Position numbers and translations under genes: made by a program. Shown one piece after another: positions 9,575 to 18,235 of a DNA stretch of 64,000 bases (position 1 is the stretch's first letter; every line of letters begins with the position of its first letter). The notes below the pieces were generated by a model. It ran no database searches and was not told the origin of the DNA. It was given only the letters and a program-made list of their open reading frames with translations. Source of the stretch: Clostridiales bacterium (GTDB lineage: Bacteria > Bacillota > Clostridia > Christensenellales > Aristaeellaceae); the NCBI GenBank assembly GCA_015056205.1, contig SVGS01000001.1:124001-188000 (forward strand), read 5' to 3'.

Positions 9575-10642
9575 TTACAGGGGAAGGATCCAGTTATTCT
9601 GGTCCGGAAGGCGGCCGTACTGAATCCCGGTCAGGGTATCATACAATTTTTGGGCAATCGGCCCGATTCCGCCATCCCCCAGGACAACTTTTTCATCCTT
9701 CAGGGCCAGGGTTCCGACAGGAGAGATTACGGCAGCGGTCCCGGTCCCGAAAGCTTCCGTCAGGCGGCCCGCTTTGGCGTCCGCAAAGATTTCATGAACG
9801 TCCAGACGGCCTTCCTCCGTTTCATACCCCAGCTGACGGGCCAGTGTAAGCACACTGTCCCGGGTAATACCGGGGAGAATGGAGCCGTTCAGACGGGGAG
9901 TGACGATTTTCTGCCCGTAGGCAAACATCATGTTCATGGAGCCGACTTCTTCGACGTAACGTTGTTCCACACCGTCCAGCCAGAGAACCTGAGAGAACCC
10001 TTTTTTCTCTGCAACATCGCCGGCCAGAATGGAAGCGGCATAGTTTCCGGCGCATTTGGTGAAGCCGACTCCGCCGCGCACTGCCCGGACATATTCATCT
10101 TCCACATAGATGGAAACAGGCTTCAGCCCTTCTTTGTAATATGCGCCGACAGGGGACAGAATGATAAAAAACCGGTAGGTTTTCGAGGCGTGTACGCCCA
10201 GACCGACATCCATGGAGATCATTGTCGGACGAATATAAAGAGAAGTTCCGTCACGATGAGGCACCCAGTCCTGATCCAGCAAAATCAGCTGACGCAAGCC
10301 TTCCAGTGCGGTTTCTTCATCCAGAACCGGCATACCCATCCGGGCGGCGCTCCGGCTCATCCGGGCAAAATTATCCCTGGGTCTGAAAAGCTGCAGGCCG
10401 CCGTCGCTGCGCCGGTAGCATTTCATCCCTTCAAAAATGGCCTGCCCATAGTGAAACACCATAGCCGCAGGATCCATGGGGAAGTTATCATAAGGCACAA
10501 CACGGGCACTGTGCCAGCCCCGGCCCGCTTCATAGTCCATCAGAAACATATGGTCGGTAAACAGGCGGCCGAAACCGAGAGAACCTTCATCAGCCGGTTT
10601 CTGCTTCAGATGATCCGAACGAGTAACTGTGATATCCAGCAT
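9575..10642 (-). CDS. ilvE: Branched-chain amino acid aminotransferase
   Basis: The 355-residue protein is a class IV PLP aminotransferase of the longer BCAT type. It transfers amino groups between glutamate and the 2-oxo acids of leucine, isoleucine and valine. QAIFEGMK lies near residue 68. The PLP lysine is probably Lys 196 in GFTKCAGNYA, and EVGSMNMMF is the conserved downstream segment. The start is placed at 10642 because GAAGGG stands eight bases upstream; the frame extends 18 codons further without a good ribosome site. A promoter lies upstream and a hairpin follows the stop, so it may be a single-gene unit. The window also has citramalate synthase, an isoleucine-pathway enzyme. Confidence 0.95.
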   Translation of the reverse strand: MLDITVTRSDHLKQKPADEGSLGFGRLFTDHMFLMDYEAGRGWHSARVVPYDNFPMDPAAMVFHYGQAIFEGMKCYRRSDGGLQLFRPRDNFARMSRSAARMGMPVLDEETALEGLRQLILLDQDWVPHRDGTSLYIRPTMISMDVGLGVHASKTYRFFIILSPVGAYYKEGLKPVSIYVEDEYVRAVRGGVGFTKCAGNYAASILAGDVAEKKGFSQVLWLDGVEQRYVEEVGSMNMMFAYGQKIVTPRLNGSILPGITRDSVLTLARQLGYETEEGRLDVHEIFADAKAGRLTEAFGTGTAAVISPVGTLALKDEKVVLGDGGIGPIAQKLYDTLTGIQYGRLPDQNNWILPL

Positions 10643-10684
10643 ACAAACGACCCTTCTTTCAGCATAATCTAAAATGACTTCTAT

Positions 10685-10712
10685 ATCATAACACAAACAG
10701 AAGAAAAGTTAA
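10685..10712 (-). promoter_or_regulatory. Probable ilvE promoter
   Basis: Read on the minus strand, TTAACT (10707-10712) and TATGAT (10685-10690) are separated by 16 bases, about 43 bases before the ilvE start. The match is moderate. Confidence 0.5.
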
Positions 10713-10738
10713 TGTCTTTTTCCTGTGTTCTGAAAAAA

Positions 10739-11500
10739 TTACCATTCATCCTTCAGTTCGCTCAGAGAGATCGGGAAATCCAGCCTTCCGGCTTCTTCCG
10801 ATGCAACGGTACCCGGCTGAAGAAAGAAGACCGGATTGCTGTTTTCATCCAGATAAAAATCCAATTCAGGGAAAAAACAGTATTCCAGTGTTTCCTCTGA
10901 AAAATCATCATTCAGAACAAGCTCGCGGTTTTCAGTGATTCGCGCATAAACGAGCGAACGAACAAGCTGATTGGCTTTCTCGGTCTGCCGGCTTTCAAGC
11001 CATGTATCCGTGGACTGCTGAGAATTCAGAAAACCCAGCAGATGAGGGAGGGATAATGTGGAGCCGGGCATTCCTTCTTCCAGGGAAAAGGTATGCCCTT
11101 CATAAATCACAGAGGTCTGATCACCTGCGGTTTCCGTGGAAGAAAAGAGGAAGGATATAAACTGTTCATTATTGCAGGTTTTCTGATAGGTCAGCGCGAC
11201 CTGAACTGGAATTCCGGCTTCGGCCAGAGATTCTGCCATCAGCGGAACTGCGTTATTCAGGGAATCGGAAAGGAAGTATTCATAAAACGCGTTCACGAGA
11301 TGAGCCCGTTCATCCGCTTCATCCATATGAGGAAGCTGCCAGGACCAGGTATATCCGGGACCGGCCTGATTCTGATCGTAGGGAATAAAGACAGAACCGG
11401 TCCAGTCCATATCCTGAACAAGCGGATCCGCCAGTGCAGATAATCCGATCATACAAATAGCCAGGAAGGAACCGATAAATCCTTTCAACTTTGCTGTCAT
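10739..11500 (-). CDS. Exported DUF3298 (RsiV-like) domain protein
   Basis: The 253-residue protein begins with a signal peptide (MTAKLKGFIGSFLAICMIG, probable cleavage near ALA-DP at residues 22-25). The C-terminal half fits the DUF3298 fold known from RsiV and related surface proteins, notably the final pattern of FPELDFYLDENSNPVFFL followed by an acidic LxFPISLSEL segment. RsiV binds lysozyme, but most members have unknown ligands, and there is no membrane anchor or sigma-binding domain here. It is the last gene of a three-gene unit with the LCP protein and a zinc-ribbon membrane protein, 18 bases after the latter. A wall-associated role is inferred from this context. Confidence 0.7.
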   Translation of the reverse strand: MTAKLKGFIGSFLAICMIGLSALADPLVQDMDWTGSVFIPYDQNQAGPGYTWSWQLPHMDEADERAHLVNAFYEYFLSDSLNNAVPLMAESLAEAGIPVQVALTYQKTCNNEQFISFLFSSTETAGDQTSVIYEGHTFSLEEGMPGSTLSLPHLLGFLNSQQSTDTWLESRQTEKANQLVRSLVYARITENRELVLNDDFSEETLEYCFFPELDFYLDENSNPVFFLQPGTVASEEAGRLDFPISLSELKDEW

Positions 11501-11518
11501 ACCCGATCATCTCCGCTT

Positions 11519-13312
11519 CTATTTGCTGTAGGTATACCGGGCGTTCAGCCAGGGCATACCATTATAGGTATTATAGGCGTCCGCATAGATTCTGTAATAG
11601 TGTCCGACTTCCCAGACGGTTTTGGTATAGTTTTCCAGAAGCACGGGCTGGGATTTTCCGTCTTCGGAAGTGTTGATCACGACGCGCTGCGGCTTTTCAG
11701 TTTCCTGATACTGAACGACGCCTGTAACAACATAAACCTGGGAGCGGGAAGCCCGGACGGACATATTGGACAGAAGCTCGGAATAGCCTTCCGCGGTTAA
11801 CGGCCATGCTTTGGTTGTGTATTCGGAAGCAGGGGGAAGATAATAAACCACGTGATCCACGACAGACGTTTTCCGACCGGGATAAGAGGCTTCGATGGAA
11901 ATGGTATTATTTCCGATTTTGTCAAACACCGCGTTAAAACTGAATTTCCCTGTGGATTCCAGGTCGGTGATATCCAGATCGGAATGCGGAGTGGTTACCG
12001 TGACATAAGCGCCGGGTAAGGTGGTTGCGGAAACCCGCATGATTCGTTCGTTGGTTGTTCCGTAGGTTCCGACGGCCAGATCAAGGGGGATATCCTGAGG
12101 CGCTCTGTACAAAACAACCGAAATCGAATTATCCCGGCAGTACTGGGAACGGACGACAATATTGAATACATTGTCACCGATGGGCTGGACTGTTGCATTA
12201 TAGCTCATAATTCCGGTTTCGGAGGAAACCGTATCGGAACAATCCTGTCCGTTCACCGTTACCCTGGAACCGGGACGAACCGTGATCTGAATTGCACTCA
12301 TGGTTGTGGAGACCGTTGTACGAAGGGAATCGGGTGAATCCAGGCGAATCGGACTTAACGGAATCTCTATTTCATAGGAGATGGTATTCAATGGCTGCTG
12401 ACGGCCCGCGGAAGTTTTCAGGAATGGGGTTAAGGTAACCTGCATGGTTTCAGCCAGGACACCCTCCACCGAATCATACCAGAGATGATCGGGAATTTCC
12501 AGCGTAGCGAAGCCATCCACAACCGTATAACTGGCGTGAAGCTCACGAACATAGATGGACGTTCCGTCTTCTCCCGGAATCAGAACCGTGTGGGCTGCAA
12601 GACCGTCCAGCAGGCTGGCGCTGACCGAGACGCCGGCATCATTCTCCGTGACAGTTTTCCTGTGGGCAAAATATTGATAGCCAAACCATCCGCCGGCTCC
12701 AAGTGCAGCCGTCAGCAGGAAAATCAGCAGAATACGGATCATTTTCTTTCTTCTTCTGCTTCTGGAAGGAATGGATTTGGAAATACGGGAGGTAACGGTA
12801 TATCCGCCGGAGCCGGGCGACAAATAAGACGGCGTGACCGGATCCCAGGTGTGTGAATCCAGATAGACTCCGTTCTCATCCATATACCGAACCTTATGCC
12901 GAATCTCTGATTCGCGCCTGGAGGCAACGCTGTTTTCAGAGACGCTGCGAAGACGGATTGTTTCCATATGATGAAGAGAAGCGGACGGCGCTGGCGCGGA
13001 GTCCTCATCTTCAATTATGACATGACCGGAAGCGCGTTTTGCACTGTTCCGAAGGCGATTCTGAAGATGAAGTCCTTCCTGCTTTCTTTTTTTCAGTTCC
13101 TTCATTTCACGGGCCAGCTGATCTCTCGGCTCAGAGGAAGGCCGAACTTCTCCGAATTCATCTGCCCGCAGATAGGCAGTCGGAGGATCGCCGTCTTTCA
13201 GATCATCCTTCCAGTCCAGACGGGATGCCGCGTCAATGTTCAGCGGTGCACCGCATCGCTGGCAATGAGGCAGGGAAGCCCGGTTCCACTGACCGCATTC
13301 AGGACACTTCAT
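11519..13312 (-). CDS. Zinc-ribbon, single-pass membrane protein with extracellular Ig-like domains
   Basis: The 597-residue protein has an N-terminal zinc ribbon (Cys 3, 6, 17, 20), a charged cytoplasmic linker of about 165 residues, a basic stop (RSRRRKK) and one membrane helix at about 191-212. The extracellular part contains at least two similar beta-sandwich units (PGSRVTVNG to GDNVFNIVV, and PGAYVTVTT to GNNTISIEA) resembling bacterial Ig-like domains. The C-terminal 90 residues could be an OB-like fold (VYVVTGVVQY to YYRIYADA). No enzyme motif is visible. It starts 11 bases after the LCP stop. The zinc ribbon is spaced exactly as in the protein at 5565-7487, suggesting a shared cytoplasmic function with different outer sensors. 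Confidence 0.7.
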   Translation of the reverse strand: MKCPECGQWNRASLPHCQRCGAPLNIDAASRLDWKDDLKDGDPPTAYLRADEFGEVRPSSEPRDQLAREMKELKKRKQEGLHLQNRLRNSAKRASGHVIIEDEDSAPAPSASLHHMETIRLRSVSENSVASRRESEIRHKVRYMDENGVYLDSHTWDPVTPSYLSPGSGGYTVTSRISKSIPSRSRRRKKMIRILLIFLLTAALGAGGWFGYQYFAHRKTVTENDAGVSVSASLLDGLAAHTVLIPGEDGTSIYVRELHASYTVVDGFATLEIPDHLWYDSVEGVLAETMQVTLTPFLKTSAGRQQPLNTISYEIEIPLSPIRLDSPDSLRTTVSTTMSAIQITVRPGSRVTVNGQDCSDTVSSETGIMSYNATVQPIGDNVFNIVVRSQYCRDNSISVVLYRAPQDIPLDLAVGTYGTTNERIMRVSATTLPGAYVTVTTPHSDLDITDLESTGKFSFNAVFDKIGNNTISIEASYPGRKTSVVDHVVYYLPPASEYTTKAWPLTAEGYSELLSNMSVRASRSQVYVVTGVVQYQETEKPQRVVINTSEDGKSQPVLLENYTKTVWEVGHYYRIYADAYNTYNGMPWLNARYTYSK

Positions 13313-13323
13313 TCTGCTTCCTT

Positions 13324-14346
13324 TCAGTCCTCTTCATCGAGCACCAGAAAGCTGTTCTGAAGATAGCTTGCCATGGCCTGACGGCAGGCTTCCCAGTCCA
13401 GCTCCTGAGCGGACATGTTTGCGAAGTCAATCGGATGCACGGCCCCTTCCGGAGGAATCCGCAATTCTTCTACCGTACAGTCCCGAAGATTCCAGGCATA
13501 TTCTGCGGCCTGCAGCATTTCTTCCAGGTTCAGGTTGGTTACGTTGTTATTGTCCATGATATTATTGGCCAGATCCTGTGCCTGTTCCCAGGTCATGGTC
13601 CGGCAGGTATCCGCCAGGGTACTGAGAACGGTGCGTACCCGCTGGGTTCGCATAAAGTCTCCGTTTCCGCTGACTTTCCGGATTCTCATATATAAAACGG
13701 CGGAATGGCCGTTGAAATGATAGACTCCGGCGGGATGAGAACCGTTATTGTATACGTCGTGTTTTCCGTCCAGGGAAACGACCGAGCCCTTAGGAACACG
13801 ATACCGGTGAAGATAGTTAATTTCCCCGTTGTCCAGTTCGATATCAACACCGCCCAGATAGGAAACAATCTCCTGAATCTGACTGAAATTAAAGAGAATA
13901 TATTTTTCGATTTTTAAACCAAGGTGTTCGCTGATCACCCGGCAGAGCGCTTCGGGGCCTGAATCATTATATACATAATTGATGCGGCCGAATTTCTGAT
14001 TGTCTTCCGTGCTGCCCGGTTTGACAATCAGGGCATCCCGGATAATGGACGTCAGCATGATCCTGTGAGAACGGGTATCCAGAGTGACGATGACGATCCC
14101 GTCCGTATTTCCATAGCGATCCAGCCGGTGCCCTTCTTTATTGACCGGAGCTTTGGCATCTGCAGGACGGCCTTTTTCATTCCACTGATCAATGCAAAGC
14201 AGAAGATAATGATGCTGACCGTCGAAAGTGTCCGGCAGCTTGTCCCACGGAATCGTGGAAATCGGCTTCGGTGTTGCGGCGAATGCTGCGGAAGTCATAC
14301 AGAAAACCATCACCATCATCCACAGAATCAGATAACGCAGCTTCAT
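13324..14346 (-). CDS. LytR-CpsA-Psr (LCP) family protein
   Basis: The 340-residue product starts with a signal or anchor segment (residues 1-23). It carries the LCP domain: DGIVIVTLD, an ISIIRD-type segment (LTSIIRDALIV), INYVYNDSG, VDIELD, and the arginine-rich YMRIRKVSGNGDFMRTQR near residue 280. LCP enzymes move undecaprenyl-linked glycopolymers onto peptidoglycan outside the membrane; some have only phosphatase activity. The start was set at 14346, where the hydrophobic signal begins and AAGGA lies upstream. The frame extends 52 codons further, over a probable promoter. It leads the LCP / zinc-ribbon / DUF3298 operon. Confidence 0.88.
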   Translation of the reverse strand: MKLRYLILWMMVMVFCMTSAAFAATPKPISTIPWDKLPDTFDGQHHYLLLCIDQWNEKGRPADAKAPVNKEGHRLDRYGNTDGIVIVTLDTRSHRIMLTSIIRDALIVKPGSTEDNQKFGRINYVYNDSGPEALCRVISEHLGLKIEKYILFNFSQIQEIVSYLGGVDIELDNGEINYLHRYRVPKGSVVSLDGKHDVYNNGSHPAGVYHFNGHSAVLYMRIRKVSGNGDFMRTQRVRTVLSTLADTCRTMTWEQAQDLANNIMDNNNVTNLNLEEMLQAAEYAWNLRDCTVEELRIPPEGAVHPIDFANMSAQELDWEACRQAMASYLQNSFLVLDEED

Positions 14347-14416
14347 GAAAATCAATATCCTTCCATTCAAAGATATCGTAACGATCAGGCAGCACAGGCT
14401 GCATGACGTAATATTC

Positions 14417-14422
14417 ATTATA
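14417..14422 (-). promoter_or_regulatory. Candidate -10 element for the LCP operon
   Basis: A perfect TATAAT on the minus strand lies about 70 bases before the LCP start. No good -35 box is seen at 16-18 bases; the upstream region is T-rich. Confidence 0.4.
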
Positions 14423-14462
14423 TCGAAAAAACAATAAAAAGAAAAGAGGGCATGTTCTCCTA

Positions 14463-14492
14463 TTGACTTCCACGCGTTGTTAATGATACGAT
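14463..14492 (+). promoter_or_regulatory. Promoter of the FAD-dependent protein gene
   Basis: TTGACT at 14463-14468 and TACGAT at 14487-14492 are separated by 18 bases. The start codon is 70 bases downstream. Confidence 0.6.
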
Positions 14493-14561
14493 TCGGTAGC
14501 ATTCATCTGAACCGATTCAAAATTGAATGGAATGAATGACGCTGGAAGCAGAGGAATGAAT

Positions 14562-15938
14562 ATGGATTACGATGTATTGATTATCGGGGCAGGCCCGGGA
14601 GGAATCTTTACGGCCTACGAGCTGACCGAGAAAACGGAAAAACCGCTCCGTGTTGCTGTTTATGAACTTGGAAGTCCGCTGGAAAACAGGAAATGTCCGA
14701 TTGACGGGGAGAAAATCAAAAGCTGTGTCCGCTGCGGAACCTGTTCCATTATGAGCGGTTTTGGCGGCGCAGGCGCTTTTTCTGACGGAAAATACAATAT
14801 TACCAACGACTTTGGCGGAAGCCTGTATGAGCATGTCGGGAAAGCCAAAGCGCTGGAGCTGATGCGGTATGTAGACGGAATCAATCTTAATTACGGCGGG
14901 GAAAGCACAAAGCTGTACTCAACCGCCAACAGCAAGATCAAACAGATGTGTCTTCAGCACGGCCTGCATTTGCTGGATGCACAGGTCAGACATCTGGGCA
15001 CCGATATCAATTATATTGTACTTCAGAATCTGTATCATAAGCTGAAGAACAAGGTGGATTTCCATTTCAATACGCCTGTTCATACTGTTCGGCGGATTCC
15101 GGACGGATATGAGATGGAGACCGGAGACGGCCGGACCGTGACAGCCAGCCGCTGCGTGATTTCTGTCGGAAGAAGCGGAAGCAAATGGATGGAAGGCATC
15201 TGCCGTGAAATGAAAATACCCACCCGCAGCAACCGGGTGGATATCGGCGTGAGAGTAGAGCTGCCGGCTCTCGTATTTAAACATCTGACAGATGAATTGT
15301 ATGAAAGCAAAATAGTGTACAGAACAGAAAAATTTGAGGACCTGGTGCGTACATTCTGCATGAATCCCTACGGTGCGGTGGTCAGCGAAAATACAAATGG
15401 CATCGTGACGGTCAACGGACACAGCTACGAAGATCCCGCGATGCATACGGAAAATACGAATTTTGCTCTACTGGTAAGCAAACACTTTTCAGAGCCTTTC
15501 AAGGATTCCAACGGATACGGGGAATCGATTGCGCGGCTCAGCAATATGCTGGGTGGGGGTGTGATGGTTCAGCGATTTGGCGATCTGGTGCGCGGAAGGA
15601 GAAGCACCACCGGCAGAATTGCATCCTCTTTCGTCACTCCGACCCTTGCCGCCACTCCGGGTGACCTGAGTCTTGTCATTCCGAAACGAATCCTGGACGG
15701 GATCATTGAAATGATCTATGCGCTTGATAAAATCGCTCACGGAACCGCGAATGATGATACGCTGTTATATGGGGTTGAAGTCAAGTTCTACAACATGGAG
15801 GTGGAACTGGACAGCAATCTGGAAACGCAGTATCCCGGCCTGTATGTCATTGGGGATGGAAGCGGTGTTACGCACAGTCTGAGCCATGCCAGCGCCAGCG
15901 GGGTTCACGTGGCCAGAACCATTCTCGCAGGCGCTTAA
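14562..15938 (+). CDS. FAD-dependent dehydrogenase-like protein (COG2509 type)
   Basis: The 458-residue protein begins with a dinucleotide-binding fold (DVLIIGAGPGG, residues 4-14). It shows the pattern of the uncharacterised FAD-dependent dehydrogenases of COG2509, including GFGGAGAFSDGKYN near residue 67 and a C-terminal YVIGDGSGVTHSLSHASASG. Just before the former is a cysteine cluster (Cys 45, 55, 58, 61). It could bind a metal or iron-sulfur centre, or act in redox exchange; this is inference. ATG at 14562 was preferred because AGAGGA lies six bases before it; a TTG and two ATGs further up are alternatives. Substrate unknown. It converges on the thioesterase gene with seven bases between. 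Confidence 0.83.
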   Translation: MDYDVLIIGAGPGGIFTAYELTEKTEKPLRVAVYELGSPLENRKCPIDGEKIKSCVRCGTCSIMSGFGGAGAFSDGKYNITNDFGGSLYEHVGKAKALELMRYVDGINLNYGGESTKLYSTANSKIKQMCLQHGLHLLDAQVRHLGTDINYIVLQNLYHKLKNKVDFHFNTPVHTVRRIPDGYEMETGDGRTVTASRCVISVGRSGSKWMEGICREMKIPTRSNRVDIGVRVELPALVFKHLTDELYESKIVYRTEKFEDLVRTFCMNPYGAVVSENTNGIVTVNGHSYEDPAMHTENTNFALLVSKHFSEPFKDSNGYGESIARLSNMLGGGVMVQRFGDLVRGRRSTTGRIASSFVTPTLAATPGDLSLVIPKRILDGIIEMIYALDKIAHGTANDDTLLYGVEVKFYNMEVELDSNLETQYPGLYVIGDGSGVTHSLSHASASGVHVARTILAGA

Positions 15939-15945
15939 GAGCGGC

Positions 15946-16680
15946 TTACTGCCTTTTCCGAAGCATACCGCCGATTTCAAACGCAACCGAATCCTGAACA
16001 TAACCGATCAGACGGTATTGCTCCTCTTTCATAATCCGCCGCAAAACCACTTCACTGTCGGCAAGCACCTCATGATTATAATTGATGATAATGGATTCCG
16101 GTTCCTGGCGGATCATGCAATCTGTGCCCAGCGTGTTGCAAAGCCAGTCAACGTATTTTGTGTTGTTCACATGATGATTCGTGTCAAGATCCGTATAAAC
16201 CGGATGATAGGACGTAACGAATTCCTCTCCCTGAAGAGCTCCCACTGTGGCCGGTAGGTTCATGGGAACGCTGAGATCCTTATTGTCCGGAATCAGCTTC
16301 GCGACGTTGCCGGGAGGAAGCATCTTTCGCGTGTGAACATCCATCAGCAGCCAGAGTGAGCCGGCTTTTCCGATCATTTCCCCATGCTCGTCTGTCAGAA
16401 CATAATAACGGGGAAAGAAACAGAGCCGAACGGGCATAGGAAAGGTCACAATGGTGATCTTTTCACCGATTGCCGGGTATCGGTTCATGTGCAGTTCCAT
16501 TCTTGAAACAACCCAGACCGCGTTCTGCCGGAGTAATTCATCCCGTCCGCACCCAAGCAATTCGGAATGAGCGCCGGCAGCCTCCTGCAAAGCCTCCAGA
16601 ATAGCGCCCGGCCGCCAGCAACCGTTCACATCACAGTCACTGCTCCGAAGTATGAAAGAAGTTTCATGTGTTTTATACAT
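15946..16680 (-). CDS. Acyl-ACP thioesterase
   Basis: The 244-residue protein matches the bacterial relatives of plant FatA/FatB acyl-ACP thioesterases, which release fatty acids from acyl carrier protein. Two hotdog domains are visible: the first with DCDVNGCWRPG near residue 16, the second with DLDTNHHVNNTKYVDW near residue 170. The latter holds the Asp, Asn and His residues expected at the active site. The first domain has Cys-Trp where DVNGH-type residues are common. Its start overlaps the end of the DUF1643 gene by eight bases, so translation is coupled. It probably adjusts the free fatty acid pool. Confidence 0.87.
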   Translation of the reverse strand: MYKTHETSFILRSSDCDVNGCWRPGAILEALQEAAGAHSELLGCGRDELLRQNAVWVVSRMELHMNRYPAIGEKITIVTFPMPVRLCFFPRYYVLTDEHGEMIGKAGSLWLLMDVHTRKMLPPGNVAKLIPDNKDLSVPMNLPATVGALQGEEFVTSYHPVYTDLDTNHHVNNTKYVDWLCNTLGTDCMIRQEPESIIINYNHEVLADSEVVLRRIMKEEQYRLIGYVQDSVAFEIGGMLRKRQ

Positions 16681-17329
16681 TGAAATTCACCGCCTTTTTT
16701 TCTGCTTTTGAGGAAAGAGAACATAGATACTGATCCAGATCCTGGAAAGGATCCAGCAGCGTATCCTTTTTCAAATACAGAGGATGGTGAGGATGGCCGG
16801 CTTTGCTTCGGGGACCGGCGGTACGCCAGACGGCGTGAAAGTTCCGGCCGATCCGCACCATATCCTGTACACATCGGGGAAGATAAGGCCTTTTTTCAAT
16901 TACGGCACCCCAGGCCGCCCAGATGACAGGTGGATTTGTCATGGATTGAAGCAGCCAGACAAAAGCCTTCATGTTTTCTTCATGAAGCGTCGGATTCAGC
17001 AGCGAATCCATATCATCCGGAATTGTGGCGCGCTGTGCGTAAACATTAAACATAACAAACGAATCGAACCCGTTTCCAAGGGCAATGCGTTCCGCGCTTT
17101 TTAAGGTTGGATCGAGATTCCCCGGAACTGCGGTGGAGGGATTTACGCCAACACAGATCAGAGGATGCTTTCCGCGGGTTCCGAGAATGTATCGGTATTC
17201 ACAGTAATGATCCGGAATATACAGCCAGCGGGAATGATCGTAAGGTTCTGAAGAAACGGAAGGAAGAAGCGCCTGCTCAAAGGAAAGAACTGACAGACCG
17301 GCGGTATCACCGGCAGGAATATGTCGCAT
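16673..17329 (-). CDS. DUF1643 domain protein
   Basis: The 218-residue protein fits DUF1643. Diagnostic segments are YRYILGT, the CVGVNPSTAV segment near residue 55, FVMFNVYAQRAT near residue 95, and WAAWGAVIEKR followed by a C-terminal GHPHHPLYL. The family has no known activity; it is short, soluble and widespread, sometimes in phages and plasmids. Here it lies three bases after the CofE-like gene and overlaps the thioesterase start, so it is fixed within a three-gene operon. No signal peptide or membrane segment is seen. Confidence 0.82.
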   Translation of the reverse strand: MRHIPAGDTAGLSVLSFEQALLPSVSSEPYDHSRWLYIPDHYCEYRYILGTRGKHPLICVGVNPSTAVPGNLDPTLKSAERIALGNGFDSFVMFNVYAQRATIPDDMDSLLNPTLHEENMKAFVWLLQSMTNPPVIWAAWGAVIEKRPYLPRCVQDMVRIGRNFHAVWRTAGPRSKAGHPHHPLYLKKDTLLDPFQDLDQYLCSLSSKAEKKAVNFNV

Positions 17330-17332
17330 GGA

Positions 17333-18082
17333 TCAGCCTTTCAGGGGACGAATCAGAATCAAAGGAGTCAGTTCATCCCCCTGTCCGGAAGGATTGTCCG
17401 CCATCGCATCCTGAATCTCCGCATCAGACAGCGGGAAATCGTCACACTTTCCCAGCTGATTCTGTTCCAGATCATTGGCGTCCATTAATACGACCGGTAT
17501 TCCGGTATCCTTTTCAAGCTGATTGCAAAGTTCCACCGGATTGGGGGGATTGATCAGCGCCATTTCCTTATACCGATCAAAACTGGAACGGAAATAAAAA
17601 CCATCGATTCCGCCCACGCCTTTGCCGCAGATCTTATAAAACAGACCGTGCACGCCAAAGGGCCGGGTCACCGCACTGATAAAAGCGGCAAACAGCACCC
17701 GGGGCAAGCCGCACATATCGATTACAAGCTGCAGCTTGTATGGTTCGTGCATACCGACTCCCGTCGTGTTGATCCCGGCGAAACGCCAGAGCCTTCTGGC
17801 CCAGAAACCCGGCTTCACTTCGTCTCTCGTTTTGACATTGCGGGTACACATGGCCATTACCTTGGCACCGAATGACAGGAGATCCCCCTCTTGTGCAAGC
17901 GGAAGAACATAACGGCGAACAAGATCCGCCTGATTTTCTCCAACTTCAACGAAATGTGTCTGAATTGCAAAGCGGTCATATCTTCGCCCGTTTTTACCGG
18001 TAATCGTACCGCGGTCAAAATAGGTAATCCCGTTCTGCTCACGGCGCTGAGCTTCCAGATTCCTGGAAGGAATAATCCCCAT
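17333..18082 (-). CDS. Coenzyme F420-0:gamma-glutamyl ligase-like protein (CofE family)
   Basis: The 249-residue protein resembles the CofE fold family that adds glutamate to coenzyme F420. Visible matches include the GDLLSFGAKVMAM segment near residue 66, the GVGGIDGFYF segment near 155, and a PVVLMDANDLEQN segment near 207. No other F420 biosynthesis gene is present in the window, and most Clostridia do not make F420. The enzyme may therefore ligate an amino acid to another phosphate-containing substrate; this is inference. GGAGGTG precedes the ATG and a strong promoter lies upstream. It leads the operon with DUF1643 and the thioesterase. Confidence 0.75.
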   Translation of the reverse strand: MGIIPSRNLEAQRREQNGITYFDRGTITGKNGRRYDRFAIQTHFVEVGENQADLVRRYVLPLAQEGDLLSFGAKVMAMCTRNVKTRDEVKPGFWARRLWRFAGINTTGVGMHEPYKLQLVIDMCGLPRVLFAAFISAVTRPFGVHGLFYKICGKGVGGIDGFYFRSSFDRYKEMALINPPNPVELCNQLEKDTGIPVVLMDANDLEQNQLGKCDDFPLSDAEIQDAMADNPSGQGDELTPLILIRPLKG

Positions 18083-18114
18083 AAAGACACCTCCGAACTA
18101 TACTGTGTCATCAT

Positions 18115-18144
18115 ATTATATCTTTAACACCCGTTGTATGTCAA
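18115..18144 (-). promoter_or_regulatory. Promoter of the CofE-like operon
   Basis: On the minus strand a perfect TTGACA (18139-18144) and a perfect TATAAT (18115-18120) are separated by 18 bases. Its -35 box lies 20 bases from the -35 box of the divergent promoter. Confidence 0.8.
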
Positions 18145-18164
18145 TCGAAAGGAAATCCTATATG

Positions 18165-18193
18165 TTGTGTTTTAAGAACAAATAGCTTATAAT
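18165..18193 (+). promoter_or_regulatory. Promoter of the GT2-GtrA gene
   Basis: TTGTGT at 18165-18170 and TATAAT at 18188-18193 are separated by 17 bases. The promoter is divergent from that of the CofE-like operon, so a shared regulator could act here. Confidence 0.75.
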
Positions 18194-18235
18194 AAAAAGG
18201 ATATATAAGACTTTACGGGAAGGAGGGGAGCTTCT

